Shown here one piece after another: positions 35,387 to 43,212 of a stretch of DNA of 64,000 nucleotides. Made by a program: the position numbers and the translations under genes. This DNA comes from Sporosarcina sp. Marseille-Q4063 (GTDB lineage: Bacteria > Bacillota > Bacilli > Bacillales_A > Planococcaceae), in the NCBI RefSeq assembly GCF_018309085.1, contig NZ_CP070502.1, forward strand, positions 2,232,001-2,296,000. The letters run 5' to 3'. The notes below the pieces were generated by a model. That model was not told where the DNA came from and made no database searches. It worked only from the letters and a program-made list of their open reading frames with translations. The stretch's first letter is position 1, and every line of letters begins with the position of its first letter.

Positions 35387-35454
35387 GTCGCCCACTCACC
35401 GTCCTTATCGTTACTCCAATTGTACCAAATTTTTCTACTAATTAGGTATATGAA

Positions 35455-35488
35455 TAAAAAACAGCCACCCTGAGTTAAAAGGTGGCTG
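35455..35488 (-). terminator. terminator between des and desK
   Basis: CAGCCACC pairs with GGTGGCTG around an 11-base loop, followed on the minus strand by TTTTTT. It separates des from the desKR operon. Confidence 0.85.
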
Positions 35489-35499
35489 CTAAGAAGGTT

Positions 35500-36552
35500 T
35501 TATTCGCCTTCAAAACTTGTGCGTTTCGGTTTTAAATCCATTGAACGACTTGCTTTTCGTACCATGCTTTTAACTTCGCCAAATGTAACGAATCCTTTTT
35601 TCTTTGGATCATAAAGTTTGTACTTTAGCGATTCTAAGCTTGTTTTGATGGTGATTGTCGTTGCGTTATGAAGAGGCGGCACGGATTCATGCGCGACTTC
35701 CAAGTTGTAATTCGGTACGCGTGGCGACAAGTGATGGACGTGGTGGAAACCGATGTTTCCAGTTGCCCACTGCAATACTTTCGGCAGTTTATAGTAAGAA
35801 CTTCCTTCGACTGCAGCTTTCACATAATCCCATTCAGACTCTTCTTCAAAATAAGAGTCCTCAAACGTATGTTGAATATAAAACAACCAAATGCCAAGAG
35901 CGCCTGCGACAAACATGGTTGTTCCTTGAACGATGACAAATGCTTGCCATCCGATAAGTAAAATCAACAGCGTATATAACACAACGAGAACCGCGTTTGT
36001 AAGATACGTATTGTTTCGTTCTTTTTGTCTCGCGTCTTTTCGGTTAAAACGGCTTGAGATCAGGACTAAAAATAAAGGTCCAACGCCAAACATGACGAGT
36101 GGATTACGATACAAACGATACATAAAACGTGTCCACTTCGATGCTTCGACGTATTCTTCAACAGTCATGACCCAGATGTCACCGACACCGCGCTTATCAA
36201 GATTTGAACTTGAAGCGTGATGAATCGCATGCTCGCGTTTCCATTTAGAATAAGCGAATAAAGTTAAAACACCTGTAATGGTTCCGACGACATCATTTGC
36301 TTTTCGACTTCTGAAAAATGATCCGTGCGTGCAGTCATGGAATATGATGAATGTTCGAATGACAAATCCTGCCGCGATAATCGCGAACGGAAGCATCAAC
36401 CAGAAAGACACCGACAAACTTTGATACGCTAAAAACCAAAAGATAAATAATGGTGGAATCGTGTTTACTATTTGCATGATGCTTTTCTTTTTATCCGACT
36501 TTGCAAAAGGGGCAACATTTTTGTGTAATTTCATTGTTTTTTCTTTACTCAT
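35500..36552 (-). CDS. des: acyl-lipid desaturase Des
   Basis: A 350-residue membrane desaturase. The three histidine boxes are visible: HDCTHGSFF near residue 88, REHAIHHASSSN near 121 and GFHHVHHLSPRVPNY near 282. Four or so membrane helices surround them. It introduces a cis double bond into membrane phospholipid acyl chains after cold shock. ATG at 36552 follows AAGGAGG at a normal distance. Upstream inverted repeats look like DesR sites. Confidence 0.94.
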   Translation of the reverse strand: MSKEKTMKLHKNVAPFAKSDKKKSIMQIVNTIPPLFIFWFLAYQSLSVSFWLMLPFAIIAAGFVIRTFIIFHDCTHGSFFRSRKANDVVGTITGVLTLFAYSKWKREHAIHHASSSNLDKRGVGDIWVMTVEEYVEASKWTRFMYRLYRNPLVMFGVGPLFLVLISSRFNRKDARQKERNNTYLTNAVLVVLYTLLILLIGWQAFVIVQGTTMFVAGALGIWLFYIQHTFEDSYFEEESEWDYVKAAVEGSSYYKLPKVLQWATGNIGFHHVHHLSPRVPNYNLEVAHESVPPLHNATTITIKTSLESLKYKLYDPKKKGFVTFGEVKSMVRKASRSMDLKPKRTSFEGE

Positions 36553-36641
36553 TTTTTGTTCCTCCTTGGGAATCATGATTATTCGCACTTTCATATCTTA
36601 CTTATCATTCTAAAGTGTTTCACAACCACATATCAGACCTA

Positions 36642-36672
36642 AATGTCATCATTTCAATATGACATCTGTCAT
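36642..36672. promoter_or_regulatory. probable DesR-binding sites upstream of des
   Basis: ATGACATCTGTCAT (36659-36672) is a palindrome, and AATGTCATCA (36642-36651) repeats its TGTCAT/ATGACA half. The pair lies 90-120 bases before des, similar to the two adjacent DesR sites described for the B. subtilis des promoter. Confidence 0.65.
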
Positions 36673-36755
36673 GTCCGGTGGAATTTACTGGGTGAAATTA
36701 AATTCTTTCATCAATTGACGTGTTTTAGGCTCTACTAGCATAGGGAGGAATGAAG

Positions 36756-36845
36756 ATGTTATACATACAAAATGCACAGATTTTCGCGGGAACAGGTAAA
36801 ATGATTGAGGGAATAACTTTCGTTAAAAGATGGAAAGTTTCTTAA
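36756..36845 (+). pseudogene. amidohydrolase N-terminal stub
   Basis: After a perfect-looking ribosome site (AGGGAGGAATGAAG), a 29-codon frame encodes MLYIQNAQIFAGTGKMIEG and a short unrelated tail, then TAA. This is how imidazolonepropionase/dihydroorotase-like amidohydrolases begin. The rest of such an enzyme is absent. The start signals are intact, so a short peptide may still be made. Most of the gene has been lost, probably by deletion. The remaining bases of the 36553-36988 gap hold only the des control sites and a terminator. Confidence 0.55.
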
Positions 36846-36889
36846 GCCGGGGCAAGTTTCGGCGTGTACCATAAATAAATGTCCAAAAT

Positions 36890-36925
36890 GAAAAGAGCTA
36901 CCCGGTAAATCGGATAGCTCTTTTC
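36890..36925 (-). terminator. terminator after brxC
   Basis: GAAAAGAGCTA pairs with TAGCTCTTTTC around a 14-base loop with CC/GG support; U run on the minus strand. Can act in both directions. Confidence 0.85.
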
Positions 36926-36988
36926 ACAGTGTGAATAGAATAGATTAGATTAGATTACATATTAAGTTGCCCACATGTGGACAACTTT

Positions 36989-37321
36989 TTAGTCGATGCT
37001 ATTCTCTTTCAAACCTCTGTTAATTTCATTATCTGTAATGACAGTATGAGATGCATTCCAAACCGCTTCGCCTTTATTCAAAATGAATAGTTGCGGCGAT
37101 TGATGTTCAACGCCCAAAGTGCTTTCGATTTCATTGGAAACCGGGCGTGTTTCACGCACTTTCAACCAATACTTCGGAAGATTCGTTTCAAAATTCTCGA
37201 CTCTATTATATGCAGTCGTGCTGATAGGACATGTTGTACTATGTTTCAGAAGAAGTATAGGCTCGTCCTTCGATTTCGCCAAAACGTCTTGCCATTCCTC
37301 AATTGTATGTAACTCTTTCAT
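36989..37321 (-). CDS. brxC: bacillithiol-system redox protein BrxC (YtxJ family)
   Basis: A 110-residue thioredoxin-like monothiol protein. The active site is LLKHSTTCPIST near residues 25-36 (TCPIS, one cysteine). Further marks are VSNEIESTLGVEHQSPQLFIL and NASHTVIT. YtxJ/BrxC removes or carries bacillithiol on oxidised protein cysteines. ATG at 37321 (MKELHTIEEW) is preferred: GGGAG abuts the earlier ATG at 37330 and lies nine bases before this one. Confidence 0.88.
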   Translation of the reverse strand: MKELHTIEEWQDVLAKSKDEPILLLKHSTTCPISTTAYNRVENFETNLPKYWLKVRETRPVSNEIESTLGVEHQSPQLFILNKGEAVWNASHTVITDNEINRGLKENSID

Positions 37322-37386
37322 CACAATCATCTCCCTATCTTAATTTTTACTTGTAATTAATATATATAATACTTTGAGCGCGTTGT

Positions 37387-37956
37387 CTAGTTCCCTGTTC
37401 GGCGCTTCAATGTTAAATCTTCACGATGAGCGACAAGAATGATTCCGCTAAGTAAACATGCCAAGAGGAGAAATTGGGTATGATAAGAAAATACGAGCAA
37501 AATAATTGGCAATGAAACGATAGCGCTTATTCCGGCTGCAGTGAAATTTTTTATAACAATATACAAGGCAGCGAAAACACCAAAAAATGTTGCAAAAACT
37601 AGAGGACTGAAGACAAGCAGTCCGCCAATGAACGTGGATACACCTTTGCCACCGCGGAATTTAAAAAGAATTGGATATATATGCCCTGCTACGACGGAAA
37701 GTAGTAATAGAAGTTCAATTAGCTGGTTGAAACCAAGATATCGAGCAGCGAGGACTGCAATTGCACCTTTCAGTGCATCTCCTAGAAAGGTTACAACAAA
37801 CGCTTTCCTTCCATAAAGCCGACCTACATTACGGGCTCCGGGATTGCCGCTGCCTTTTGTACGGATTTCTTGGTTGTAATAAAACGTACTAATAACGGAA
37901 CCTGTTAATAGGTTCCCCAGTAAATACGAGCCGATTATTAAGCTAATCAATGCCAT
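37387..37956 (-). CDS. plsY: acyl-phosphate:glycerol-3-phosphate acyltransferase PlsY
   Basis: A 189-residue membrane acyltransferase of about five helices. The three conserved motifs are TKGSGNPGARNVGRLYG near residue 33, KFRGGKGVSTFIGG near 98 and the C-terminal LLACLLSGIILVAHREDL. It makes lysophosphatidic acid from acyl phosphate and glycerol 3-phosphate. It is read away from a PAP2 phosphatase gene with only 37 bases between. Confidence 0.93.
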   Translation of the reverse strand: MALISLIIGSYLLGNLLTGSVISTFYYNQEIRTKGSGNPGARNVGRLYGRKAFVVTFLGDALKGAIAVLAARYLGFNQLIELLLLLSVVAGHIYPILFKFRGGKGVSTFIGGLLVFSPLVFATFFGVFAALYIVIKNFTAAGISAIVSLPIILLVFSYHTQFLLLACLLSGIILVAHREDLTLKRRTGN

Positions 37957-37993
37957 CCAGATCGCCCCTTATCTTTTCTAAAAGGAGACAACT

Positions 37994-38644
37994 ATGAAAC
38001 AAATTTCGCAAACACTTACCATTGCTTTTATTTTATGTGCCGGGTTTGGTCTATTATTTGGTTATTTTTCAACTACCATTGGAGATGATTCTCTATCAAG
38101 CTTCGATACCATTATGATCAATGCAATTCAAGGACTTGAAACACCTTGGCTTACTGCCATTATGAAATTTTTCACGTGGATCGGTTCTGGATATGTTGTA
38201 GCACCTCTTACAGTAATTGCCGCTGTATTATTAGTTTTTGTATTTAAGTATCGCCATCAAGCATTGCTTCTAGTTGTTGTTATCGGAGGAACTGTTGCTT
38301 TTAATCATCTTTTAAAACTGTATTTCAAACGCGAACGTCCGGTATTTCATCGAATATTGGATGCCAATGGTTATAGCTTTCCAAGCGGACATACGATGAT
38401 GGCATTTAGTCTTTACGTGATTATCGCTTATATCGCATGGCGAAATGTAGAGACTAGATTGGGAAAAGTTCTATTAATTGTATTCGCTACATTTATGACA
38501 GTCATGATCGGGACAAGCCGAATCTATCTTGGCGTTCATTACCCAAGTGACGTTGCTGGCGGGCTGATGGCGAGTGGATTTTTGGTTACGATTGCTGTTA
38601 CGATTTATTCGCTTTATCTAAGGCGATTTAATAAGGAATTGTAA
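37994..38644 (+). CDS. PAP2-family membrane phosphatase
   Basis: A 216-residue integral membrane phosphatase with six helices. The three active-site motifs are KLYFKRERP near residue 109, SFPSGHTM near 129 and SRIYLGVHYPSDV near 175. Substrates of this family are undecaprenyl pyrophosphate, phosphatidylglycerophosphate or phosphatidic acid; which one applies here is not decided. RBS AAAGGAGAC precedes ATG. Confidence 0.9.
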   Translation: MKQISQTLTIAFILCAGFGLLFGYFSTTIGDDSLSSFDTIMINAIQGLETPWLTAIMKFFTWIGSGYVVAPLTVIAAVLLVFVFKYRHQALLLVVVIGGTVAFNHLLKLYFKRERPVFHRILDANGYSFPSGHTMMAFSLYVIIAYIAWRNVETRLGKVLLIVFATFMTVMIGTSRIYLGVHYPSDVAGGLMASGFLVTIAVTIYSLYLRRFNKEL

Positions 38645-38671
38645 GAAAAATAGCCGAAAACTGAGCGCCGT

Positions 38672-38860
38672 CTATTTCACATTACTATTCTGTTTGGATT
38701 TTTTAAAATCATACAAGCCGCGAACTAAGTAGAATAGAAAAGAAGCACCGAATATGATTATGGGTAATGGAGAGTCTGAAAAAATCAAAGAAAGTACGAT
38801 AGCTAAAATAAGAAAAATTAGCGCAACAATAAAATCGTAAATATATCTAGGTAGATTCAA
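38672..38860 (-). CDS. small two-helix membrane protein
   Basis: A 62-residue protein with two membrane helices (FIVALIFLILAIVLSLIF and PIIIFGASFLFYLVRGLY) and a lysine-rich end. TTG start at 38860 with AAAGGTGG eight bases upstream. No family recognised. It lies alone between the convergent PAP2 gene and the VOC gene on the same strand. Confidence 0.6.
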   Translation of the reverse strand: MNLPRYIYDFIVALIFLILAIVLSLIFSDSPLPIIIFGASFLFYLVRGLYDFKKSKQNSNVK

Positions 38861-38910
38861 AATATAACCACCTTTATCATAGGCATTCTAACATGATTGG
38901 CATCTCTAAT

Positions 38911-39309
38911 TTAATGTGTTTCTGTTTCAAGGTTTAATTGCCATGAAACGCCGTACTGATCTTCTACCCAGGCGAATTTCACGCTGAATGGCGTCGGCGC
39001 CAAATCCATTAGAATCTTCCCGTCTTCGGCTAATTTCTTGAACACGGTATCGATTTCCTGTTCAGTCTCGCACGTCACAAATAAAGAAAACGCGGATGTG
39101 AATGGAATATCGTTTCCGTTACTATTGTCAATTGCCATAAATGTTTGCCCGTTCAATGTAAAAGTTGCGTGCATGACCATGCCGTTTTCTTGACGAAAAA
39201 CACTTTCAATTTCTGCATTGTCAAAGATGGATGTGTAAAACTTCATCGCTTCTTCGGCATTGCCATCGAACATTAAATATGGGGTGATTTTTTGATTTTG
39301 ATTCGTCAT
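38911..39309 (-). CDS. VOC/PhnB-like (glyoxalase superfamily) protein
   Basis: A 132-residue PhnB-type vicinal-oxygen-chelate protein: ITPYLMFDGNAEEAMKFYTSIF at the start, MVMHATFTLNGQTFMAID near residue 45, and SVKFAWVEDQYGVSWQLNLE at the end. The family is often annotated as 3-demethylubiquinone methyltransferase-like, but no methyltransferase domain is present. Function unknown. Confidence 0.85.
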   Translation of the reverse strand: MTNQNQKITPYLMFDGNAEEAMKFYTSIFDNAEIESVFRQENGMVMHATFTLNGQTFMAIDNSNGNDIPFTSAFSLFVTCETEQEIDTVFKKLAEDGKILMDLAPTPFSVKFAWVEDQYGVSWQLNLETETH

Positions 39310-39322
39310 TGAAGAGCCCCTT

Positions 39323-39820
39323 TTAGTTAAGTTTTTCTACTTCTGCATCTGTTAACACTCTTGGTTTGAACCCGCTGAGTTCAATGTATTCGGTTTTTCC
39401 GTCAACTTCAACTGAAAAGATGTCGCTTTTATTTGTCCCGTGAATTGCTCCGACTTCCATATTCTTATTTTTATAATAATTTTTGATTTCCATCTCGGCG
39501 TAAACTTTTTGTACGTTTTGAATTCCTTGAACTCCCGGAGCTTCAGAAGTGTTGGCATTTTCTACATCTTTCGGCTTTCCTTTGTCAGCTAACTCTTGCA
39601 ACAGATCGATTACCTCGCCAAATCCGATAATTAGAAGACCGATTAGGGTTGGTTTGAAAAGTGTTGTTAACGCATCAATTACAGAGATGTCACCGAATTC
39701 CGCCGCATATTCTACAAGAATAGCAACTCCATAAATAAACCCCCATACAATCACAACAACTCCCGCAACCTTTAAAATAAATCCCATTAGATTCGTTCTA
39801 CCAAAAAACTTTCGCTCCAT
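39323..39820 (-). CDS. hypothetical membrane protein with cytoplasmic tail
   Basis: A 165-residue protein with two hydrophobic helices (FILKVAGVVVIVWGFIYGVAIL and PTLIGLLIIGFGEVIDLL), a charged linker and a C-terminal hydrophilic domain ending in EYIELSGFKPRVLTDAEVEKL. I do not recognise a family. AAGGGGA lies six bases before ATG at 39820, so the extra leading codon is dropped. It is 13 bases upstream of the VOC gene and may be cotranscribed with it. Confidence 0.65.
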   Translation of the reverse strand: MERKFFGRTNLMGFILKVAGVVVIVWGFIYGVAILVEYAAEFGDISVIDALTTLFKPTLIGLLIIGFGEVIDLLQELADKGKPKDVENANTSEAPGVQGIQNVQKVYAEMEIKNYYKNKNMEVGAIHGTNKSDIFSVEVDGKTEYIELSGFKPRVLTDAEVEKLN

Positions 39821-39913
39821 CACAAATCCCCTTCCCCTATTTCGTAATTTTCAGTATACTATACGTATCTAGATTGCTAATAGTTTCATTTCAAATAAAG
39901 GGAGTTTTATTTC

Positions 39914-40225
39914 ATGAATTTATTCACAAAACGCGTCGTTAATATTATTCAAGCAATTCCTTCGGGATATGTTATGTCGTATGGACAAGTCGCGGCAGCT
40001 GCGGGAAATCCCAGAGGTGCGCGACAAGTTGTTCGTGTCCTTCATTCGATGAGTGAAAAATATGATCTTCCATGGCATCGAATTATTAATGCGAAAGGGG
40101 AAATTTCTTTTTCCGGCAAAGACCAACGCGGAATGCTTGAGGCAGAGGGCGTAGCGTTTGGTTTAAATGGAAAAATCGATTTAGTAGCATATCGCTGGCA
40201 TCCAATTGATGCGGAAGAAGGTTGA
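39914..40225 (+). CDS. alkyltransferase-like protein (ATL, MGMT fold without the reactive cysteine)
   Basis: A 103-residue protein of the MGMT DNA-binding domain: GYVMSYGQVAAAAGNPRGARQVVRVL (helix-turn-helix and arginine finger) and LPWHRIINAKGEIS. In true O6-alkylguanine transferases the motif is PCHR; here the cysteine is tryptophan, the signature of ATL proteins (E. coli YbaZ, yeast Atl1). ATL proteins bind O6-alkylguanine, flip it out and hand it to nucleotide excision repair. Confidence 0.92.
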   Translation: MNLFTKRVVNIIQAIPSGYVMSYGQVAAAAGNPRGARQVVRVLHSMSEKYDLPWHRIINAKGEISFSGKDQRGMLEAEGVAFGLNGKIDLVAYRWHPIDAEEG

Positions 40226-40232
40226 TCTACTG

Positions 40233-40751
40233 ATGAAAATTCGTAAAGCCATTTTATTATCAACGGTTACCATTATATTATTCGGTTGTGGGAAAACGAC
40301 GGAAAATATGACAGCCGAAAAACTTATTCAAGAGGCTTCAGTTGTTTTGATGTCAGAAAATCAAAGCTTGTTGGCGGACGCCACGATGTGGAAACTCACC
40401 GATGAAACAAAAATCCAATCGCATACTGGCACGAAGACGACAATTAGTGATTTAAAAGTTGGCGATTTAATCAGCTATGAAAATGAGGGGCCTATTGCAG
40501 AATCGTATCCTCAACAAGGAACGTTGAAAGAAATTACCTTGTTCAACGATGACCAAGCAATAAAATTTAGTTCCGCAATCGCATCGTTTCTTGAAAATCA
40601 ACCACATGGCGACTTGGTCGAGTTTGAAATTTTATCAATTGATGGGAATGAACTATCGGCACGCATGAAAGTCTGGGATTTTGAAATCGACGGGCATTAC
40701 CTTGCACAGATCAATCTCGAAACAAATGAATTCAAGATTACTAAAGAATAA
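40233..40751 (+). CDS. lipoprotein of unknown function
   Basis: A 172-residue exported lipoprotein: a basic start (MKIRKA), a hydrophobic core and the lipobox ILFGCGK with cysteine near residue 19. The mature part is acidic, with beta-rich segments (LKVGDLISYENEGP, LKEITLFND). It resembles short YobA-like/DUF3221-type lipoproteins, but I am not certain. ATG at 40233 begins the signal peptide; the longer frame overlaps the ATL gene. Confidence 0.72.
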   Translation: MKIRKAILLSTVTIILFGCGKTTENMTAEKLIQEASVVLMSENQSLLADATMWKLTDETKIQSHTGTKTTISDLKVGDLISYENEGPIAESYPQQGTLKEITLFNDDQAIKFSSAIASFLENQPHGDLVEFEILSIDGNELSARMKVWDFEIDGHYLAQINLETNEFKITKE

Positions 40752-40829
40752 TATTTTAACAGTTGATTTTTGGATTGCATATTCTCATAATAAGAGAGTG
40801 CAATAATTTATTATTAAAGGATGGATTTT

Positions 40830-41210
40830 ATGTGGAAAGACTTTAAAGAGTTTGCGTTTCAAGGAAATGTGTTTGACCTTGCTGTTGCGGTTGTGATTGG
40901 GGCAGCATTCGGAAAGATTGTGTCTTCATTAGTTGAAAATATTATTACACCTTTTATCGGCATGGTATCGGGTGGCATCAATTTTTCGGGCATGCATAAA
41001 AATTTTCGCAATGCAGATTTTACATACGGCGTATTCTTACAATCTGTCATTGATTTCTTTATTGTTGCCCTTGTCATTTTCTTTGTGATTCGCTTGCTTT
41101 CTAAATTCAAAAAGAAAGAAGAAATTGTGGAAGAAGTCGAAGAAATCGATGCACAAGAAGCGCTTCTAATAGAAATTCGCGACTTGTTGAAAGAGCAAAA
41201 AAATCAATAA
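40830..41210 (+). CDS. mscL: large-conductance mechanosensitive channel MscL
   Basis: A 126-residue MscL. The N-terminal WKDFKEFAFQGNVFDLAVAVVIGAAFGKIVSSLV contains the pore helix, then a short periplasmic loop, TM2 (SVIDFFIVALVIFFVIRLL) and the cytoplasmic helix bundle (EALLIEIRDLLKEQ). The homopentamer opens under membrane tension and releases solutes on osmotic downshift. ATG at 40830 is eight bases after AAAGGA; the ATG at 40821 overlaps that site. Confidence 0.96.
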   Translation: MWKDFKEFAFQGNVFDLAVAVVIGAAFGKIVSSLVENIITPFIGMVSGGINFSGMHKNFRNADFTYGVFLQSVIDFFIVALVIFFVIRLLSKFKKKEEIVEEVEEIDAQEALLIEIRDLLKEQKNQ

Positions 41211-41217
41211 AGTAGAG

Positions 41218-41245
41218 AAGGACAACCTAATTCTAGGCTGTCCTT
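41218..41245. terminator. bidirectional terminator after mscL
   Basis: AAGGACAACCT pairs with AGGCTGTCCTT around AATTCT and is followed by T residues. Confidence 0.85.
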
Positions 41246-41251
41246 TTTATT

Positions 41252-41797
41252 TCATTCAATCGTGATACCTTCAGCATTCAATCGATTCACGATGCTATCT
41301 CTCAGTCCCCTCACAGTCCCATTTTCGACGAGCGTTAATTGGTTCCCGTCGTTAAAGTGAATCTCATACTGTGAAAACTCCTCATCTTCCTTCGCCTGAT
41401 GGAAAACGGCCCGGTCGATTTCACTCCAGGAATAGGTATGATTTTCTGTCGTCAACATCTCCCGGTAAGAAATCGAATTCGTTGATAGTGATGTGTAATT
41501 CAATGAAGCAACATAAAATGTCAGACCGCTTAACACTAGACAAACAAGGCTAATCAGTACTGAAAACTTTCTGCCCGCCAATAAAAACAACACGAAAGGC
41601 GATAAGGTTAAAAAAAGAAAACCGATGCTATAAACCCCGTAAGTTTTTCCGGCTACAAATATATACCAATTATCTGGTGTGCGATATAAAGTATTTGCGA
41701 TAAAAGTCGGTAACACTAAAATAAATACGGGAGATACAACTGCGATACAAATCGCAATTGCCATAAAGATATGCCGCGGTTCGTAGTCTTTGATCAT
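41252..41797 (-). CDS. hypothetical membrane protein with cytoplasmic PH-like tail
   Basis: A 181-residue protein with three to four membrane helices in the first 105 residues and a soluble C-terminal part. The tail (ENHTYSWSEIDRAVFHQ..., QYEIHFNDGNQLTLVENG) reads like the PH-type domain of small bacterial membrane proteins. No firm family. RBS AGGGGTG precedes the ATG. Confidence 0.65.
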   Translation of the reverse strand: MIKDYEPRHIFMAIAICIAVVSPVFILVLPTFIANTLYRTPDNWYIFVAGKTYGVYSIGFLFLTLSPFVLFLLAGRKFSVLISLVCLVLSGLTFYVASLNYTSLSTNSISYREMLTTENHTYSWSEIDRAVFHQAKEDEEFSQYEIHFNDGNQLTLVENGTVRGLRDSIVNRLNAEGITIE

Positions 41798-41830
41798 GCC
41801 ACACCCCTATTCTAATGATCATTGAAAATA

Positions 41831-41853
41831 GCACCCCTCCAATCGAAGGGTGC
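41831..41853 (-). terminator. hairpin after tldE, possible terminator
   Basis: GCACCC pairs with GGGTGC across the loop CTCCAATCGAA. On the minus strand only a weak TATTTT tail follows. Confidence 0.5.
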
Positions 41854-41862
41854 CACTTTTTA

Positions 41863-43206
41863 TTAATCAACAGTTACAGAAAGTTCTTTGACAAGTAGTG
41901 ACGGTGATCCATAACCGCCTGGTGCAAATTCTAAGTCCGAAGCGGTTTCTACAATGTTTTTCATATAATCATAGTAGTTTCCTGCAATCGTCATTTGTTT
42001 CACTGGTGACGCTACTTTTCCGTCTTTAATATAGAAACCCGTCGCTGCAACCGAGAAATCCCCAGAAATTGTGCTGGCACCCGAATGGAGGCCGGCTAAA
42101 TCCGTAATAAGAACGCCTTCTTCGACTGATTCGATGAGTTCCTGCTTACTTTTAGCGCCCGGTGAAATGTACAGATTGATCGGTGCGACAGAAAGTGTTC
42201 CTTTATAGGATTCTTTATGTGCATGCCCCGTCGTTTCTACACCATCTTTTTTAGCCGTTTTCCGGTTATGAAGAAGCGTTTCAAGCTTACCTTTCGAAAC
42301 GATTGTCTGTTTCTTTGTAGCCACGCCTTCCCCGTCAAAGTTCGCGCCCATAATTGATTCCGCCTGGAACGGGTCGTCGATCAATGTGAAAACTGAAGAT
42401 GCAATGTCCGTTCCGACTTTTCCTTTTAATAAAGACTGATCCTTTTGCGTGTTTTCAGCTGAAAAAATGGCTGTAAACGTAGCAAGTAAAGACGCAGCAG
42501 CATCATGTCTCATAATGACCGGGTATTTTTTTGTCGGAATCGATTTTTCACCTAAATGGGATAAAGCTTCTTCCGCGACTTCTTTTGCTATTTTATCGGC
42601 ATCAAGCGATTTATAGTCACGCGTCATTTCACGAACCATACCTGTTTTCATTTCATCGCCTTCTTTAACAACGGCCGAAATGAAAACGATGATGCCATTC
42701 TTCTTTTCATTCAATGAAAGGCCTTTGTTGTTCGCCAGAATCCGGTCTTCATTAAACTCTTGCAGCGCGCAATAATTAAGCGTAACGATGCGCGGATCAT
42801 AAGCCAAAACTTTCTTTTCAATGGACTTGATCAGCTCGATTTTATCAGCAGTCGGGACATCCGCAAGCTCTTCGCTATAAAACCCATGGTCATTATAACT
42901 GTCGCTGCCTTCAAAAATGTCAGTGCCATCATCTTCATCAAGGACATCGGCATTGGCAATCGCGCTTTCAATTAAGAATGGAATCGATGCTTCCTCGATT
43001 TTTTCCGTGTACGCATAACCCATTTTCCCGTTATGAAGACCCCGAAAGCCGAGTCCGCCTTCTTCAGATGTTTCGTAAGTGTCAATTTCCCCTTCAAAGA
43101 TCATGCACCTGAATGATTCTGTTTTTTTATAAAAAATTTCGGCTTCTTTAAAATTAGCATTCACCGCTTCGGACAACAACTTCTCTTGAAATTCATGGAT
43201 ATTCAT
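41863..43206 (-). CDS. TldE/PmbA-like subunit of the TldD/TldE metalloprotease
   Basis: A 447-residue member of the PmbA/TldD family lacking the HExxxH motif: EEGGLGFRGLHNGKMGYAYT near residue 48, GEKSIPTKKYPVIMRHDAA near 220 and a C-terminal GASTISGDFSVAATGFYIKDGK. In TldD/TldE complexes the PmbA-like partner threads the substrate peptide while TldD cuts. It begins six bases after tldD. Targets in known systems are unstructured peptides such as modified antimicrobial peptides or antitoxins; none is evident here. Confidence 0.88.
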   Translation of the reverse strand: MNIHEFQEKLLSEAVNANFKEAEIFYKKTESFRCMIFEGEIDTYETSEEGGLGFRGLHNGKMGYAYTEKIEEASIPFLIESAIANADVLDEDDGTDIFEGSDSYNDHGFYSEELADVPTADKIELIKSIEKKVLAYDPRIVTLNYCALQEFNEDRILANNKGLSLNEKKNGIIVFISAVVKEGDEMKTGMVREMTRDYKSLDADKIAKEVAEEALSHLGEKSIPTKKYPVIMRHDAAASLLATFTAIFSAENTQKDQSLLKGKVGTDIASSVFTLIDDPFQAESIMGANFDGEGVATKKQTIVSKGKLETLLHNRKTAKKDGVETTGHAHKESYKGTLSVAPINLYISPGAKSKQELIESVEEGVLITDLAGLHSGASTISGDFSVAATGFYIKDGKVASPVKQMTIAGNYYDYMKNIVETASDLEFAPGGYGSPSLLVKELSVTVD

Positions 43207-43212
43207 TATTCG

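Noticed and set aside
36756..36845. Functional small gene
   Set aside because: The start matches the first 20 residues of large amidohydrolases and the rest is missing, so a remnant is more likely; short-peptide function cannot be excluded.
39914..40225. Active methylated-DNA-cysteine methyltransferase
   Set aside because: The reactive cysteine of PCHR is tryptophan.
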